Source of the DNA: an uncultured Lachnospiraceae bacterium
Lineage (GTDB): Bacteria > Bacillota > Clostridia > Lachnospirales > Lachnospiraceae
Reading direction: 5' to 3'
DNA: 6,119 nucleotides
NCBI GenBank assembly: GCA_905236585.1
Contig: CAJOQZ010000087.1
Span: 1-6,119 of the forward strand
In this document: positions 6,115 to 6,119 of the stretch, one piece after another
Position numbering within the stretch: position 1 is the first letter of the stretch
How the letters are laid out: the number at the start of each line of letters is the position of its first letter
Translations under genes and position numbers: made by a program
Notes under the pieces: model-generated
The model's database searches: none
What the model saw: the letters and a program-made list of their open reading frames with translations, nothing else
Told to the model about the DNA's origin: nothing

Positions 6115-6119
6115 TCTAC

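Overview
The window looks like the chromosome of a gut-type Clostridia, most probably a Lachnospiraceae member. This is inferred from gene types: a long hybrid histidine kinase carrying a DegV domain and an HPt domain with an acidic C-terminal tail, a short XRE regulator of a style common in that family, and remnants of a glycan-type gene cluster. No marker gene is present, so the assignment is tentative.

Left part (1-3730): a tight two-gene signalling operon on the + strand. The first gene has lost its 5' end to the window edge. It encodes a hybrid sensor kinase with the order HisKA, HATPase, receiver, DegV (lipid-binding fold), HPt, tail. Twenty-five bases later a 269-residue protein begins, with a degenerate receiver followed by an intact receiver and no output domain. 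A hairpin terminator closes the operon at 3698-3730. These genes are visibly GC-rich.

Middle (3731-4374): about 640 bases without a convincing gene but full of secondary structure. A 257-base imperfect inverted repeat (3739-3995) has a branched interior of three hairpins. A cluster of three strong hairpins follows (4080-4152). A near-consensus promoter (4178-4206) then faces a strong terminator (4255-4290), enough for a small RNA of about 75 nt. Last comes a nested inverted repeat (4286-4375) at the 3' end of the next gene.

Right part (4375-6119): visibly AT-rich, unlike the left part, and mosaic. A complete small XRE-family regulator on the - strand starts exactly where homology to a 5'-truncated transketolase N-terminal subunit begins on the + strand. 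That transketolase fragment is also cut at its 3' end, where it runs into the 3' half of an SGNH-hydrolase-like gene in another frame. Both look like leftovers of a surface-glycan cluster joined by deletion. The last 70 bases hold only a possible terminator for a leftward gene beyond the window.

The DegV-containing kinase with its dual-receiver partner is the most interesting functional unit. The long inverted repeat and the small promoter-terminator unit are the best candidates for undescribed non-coding elements.
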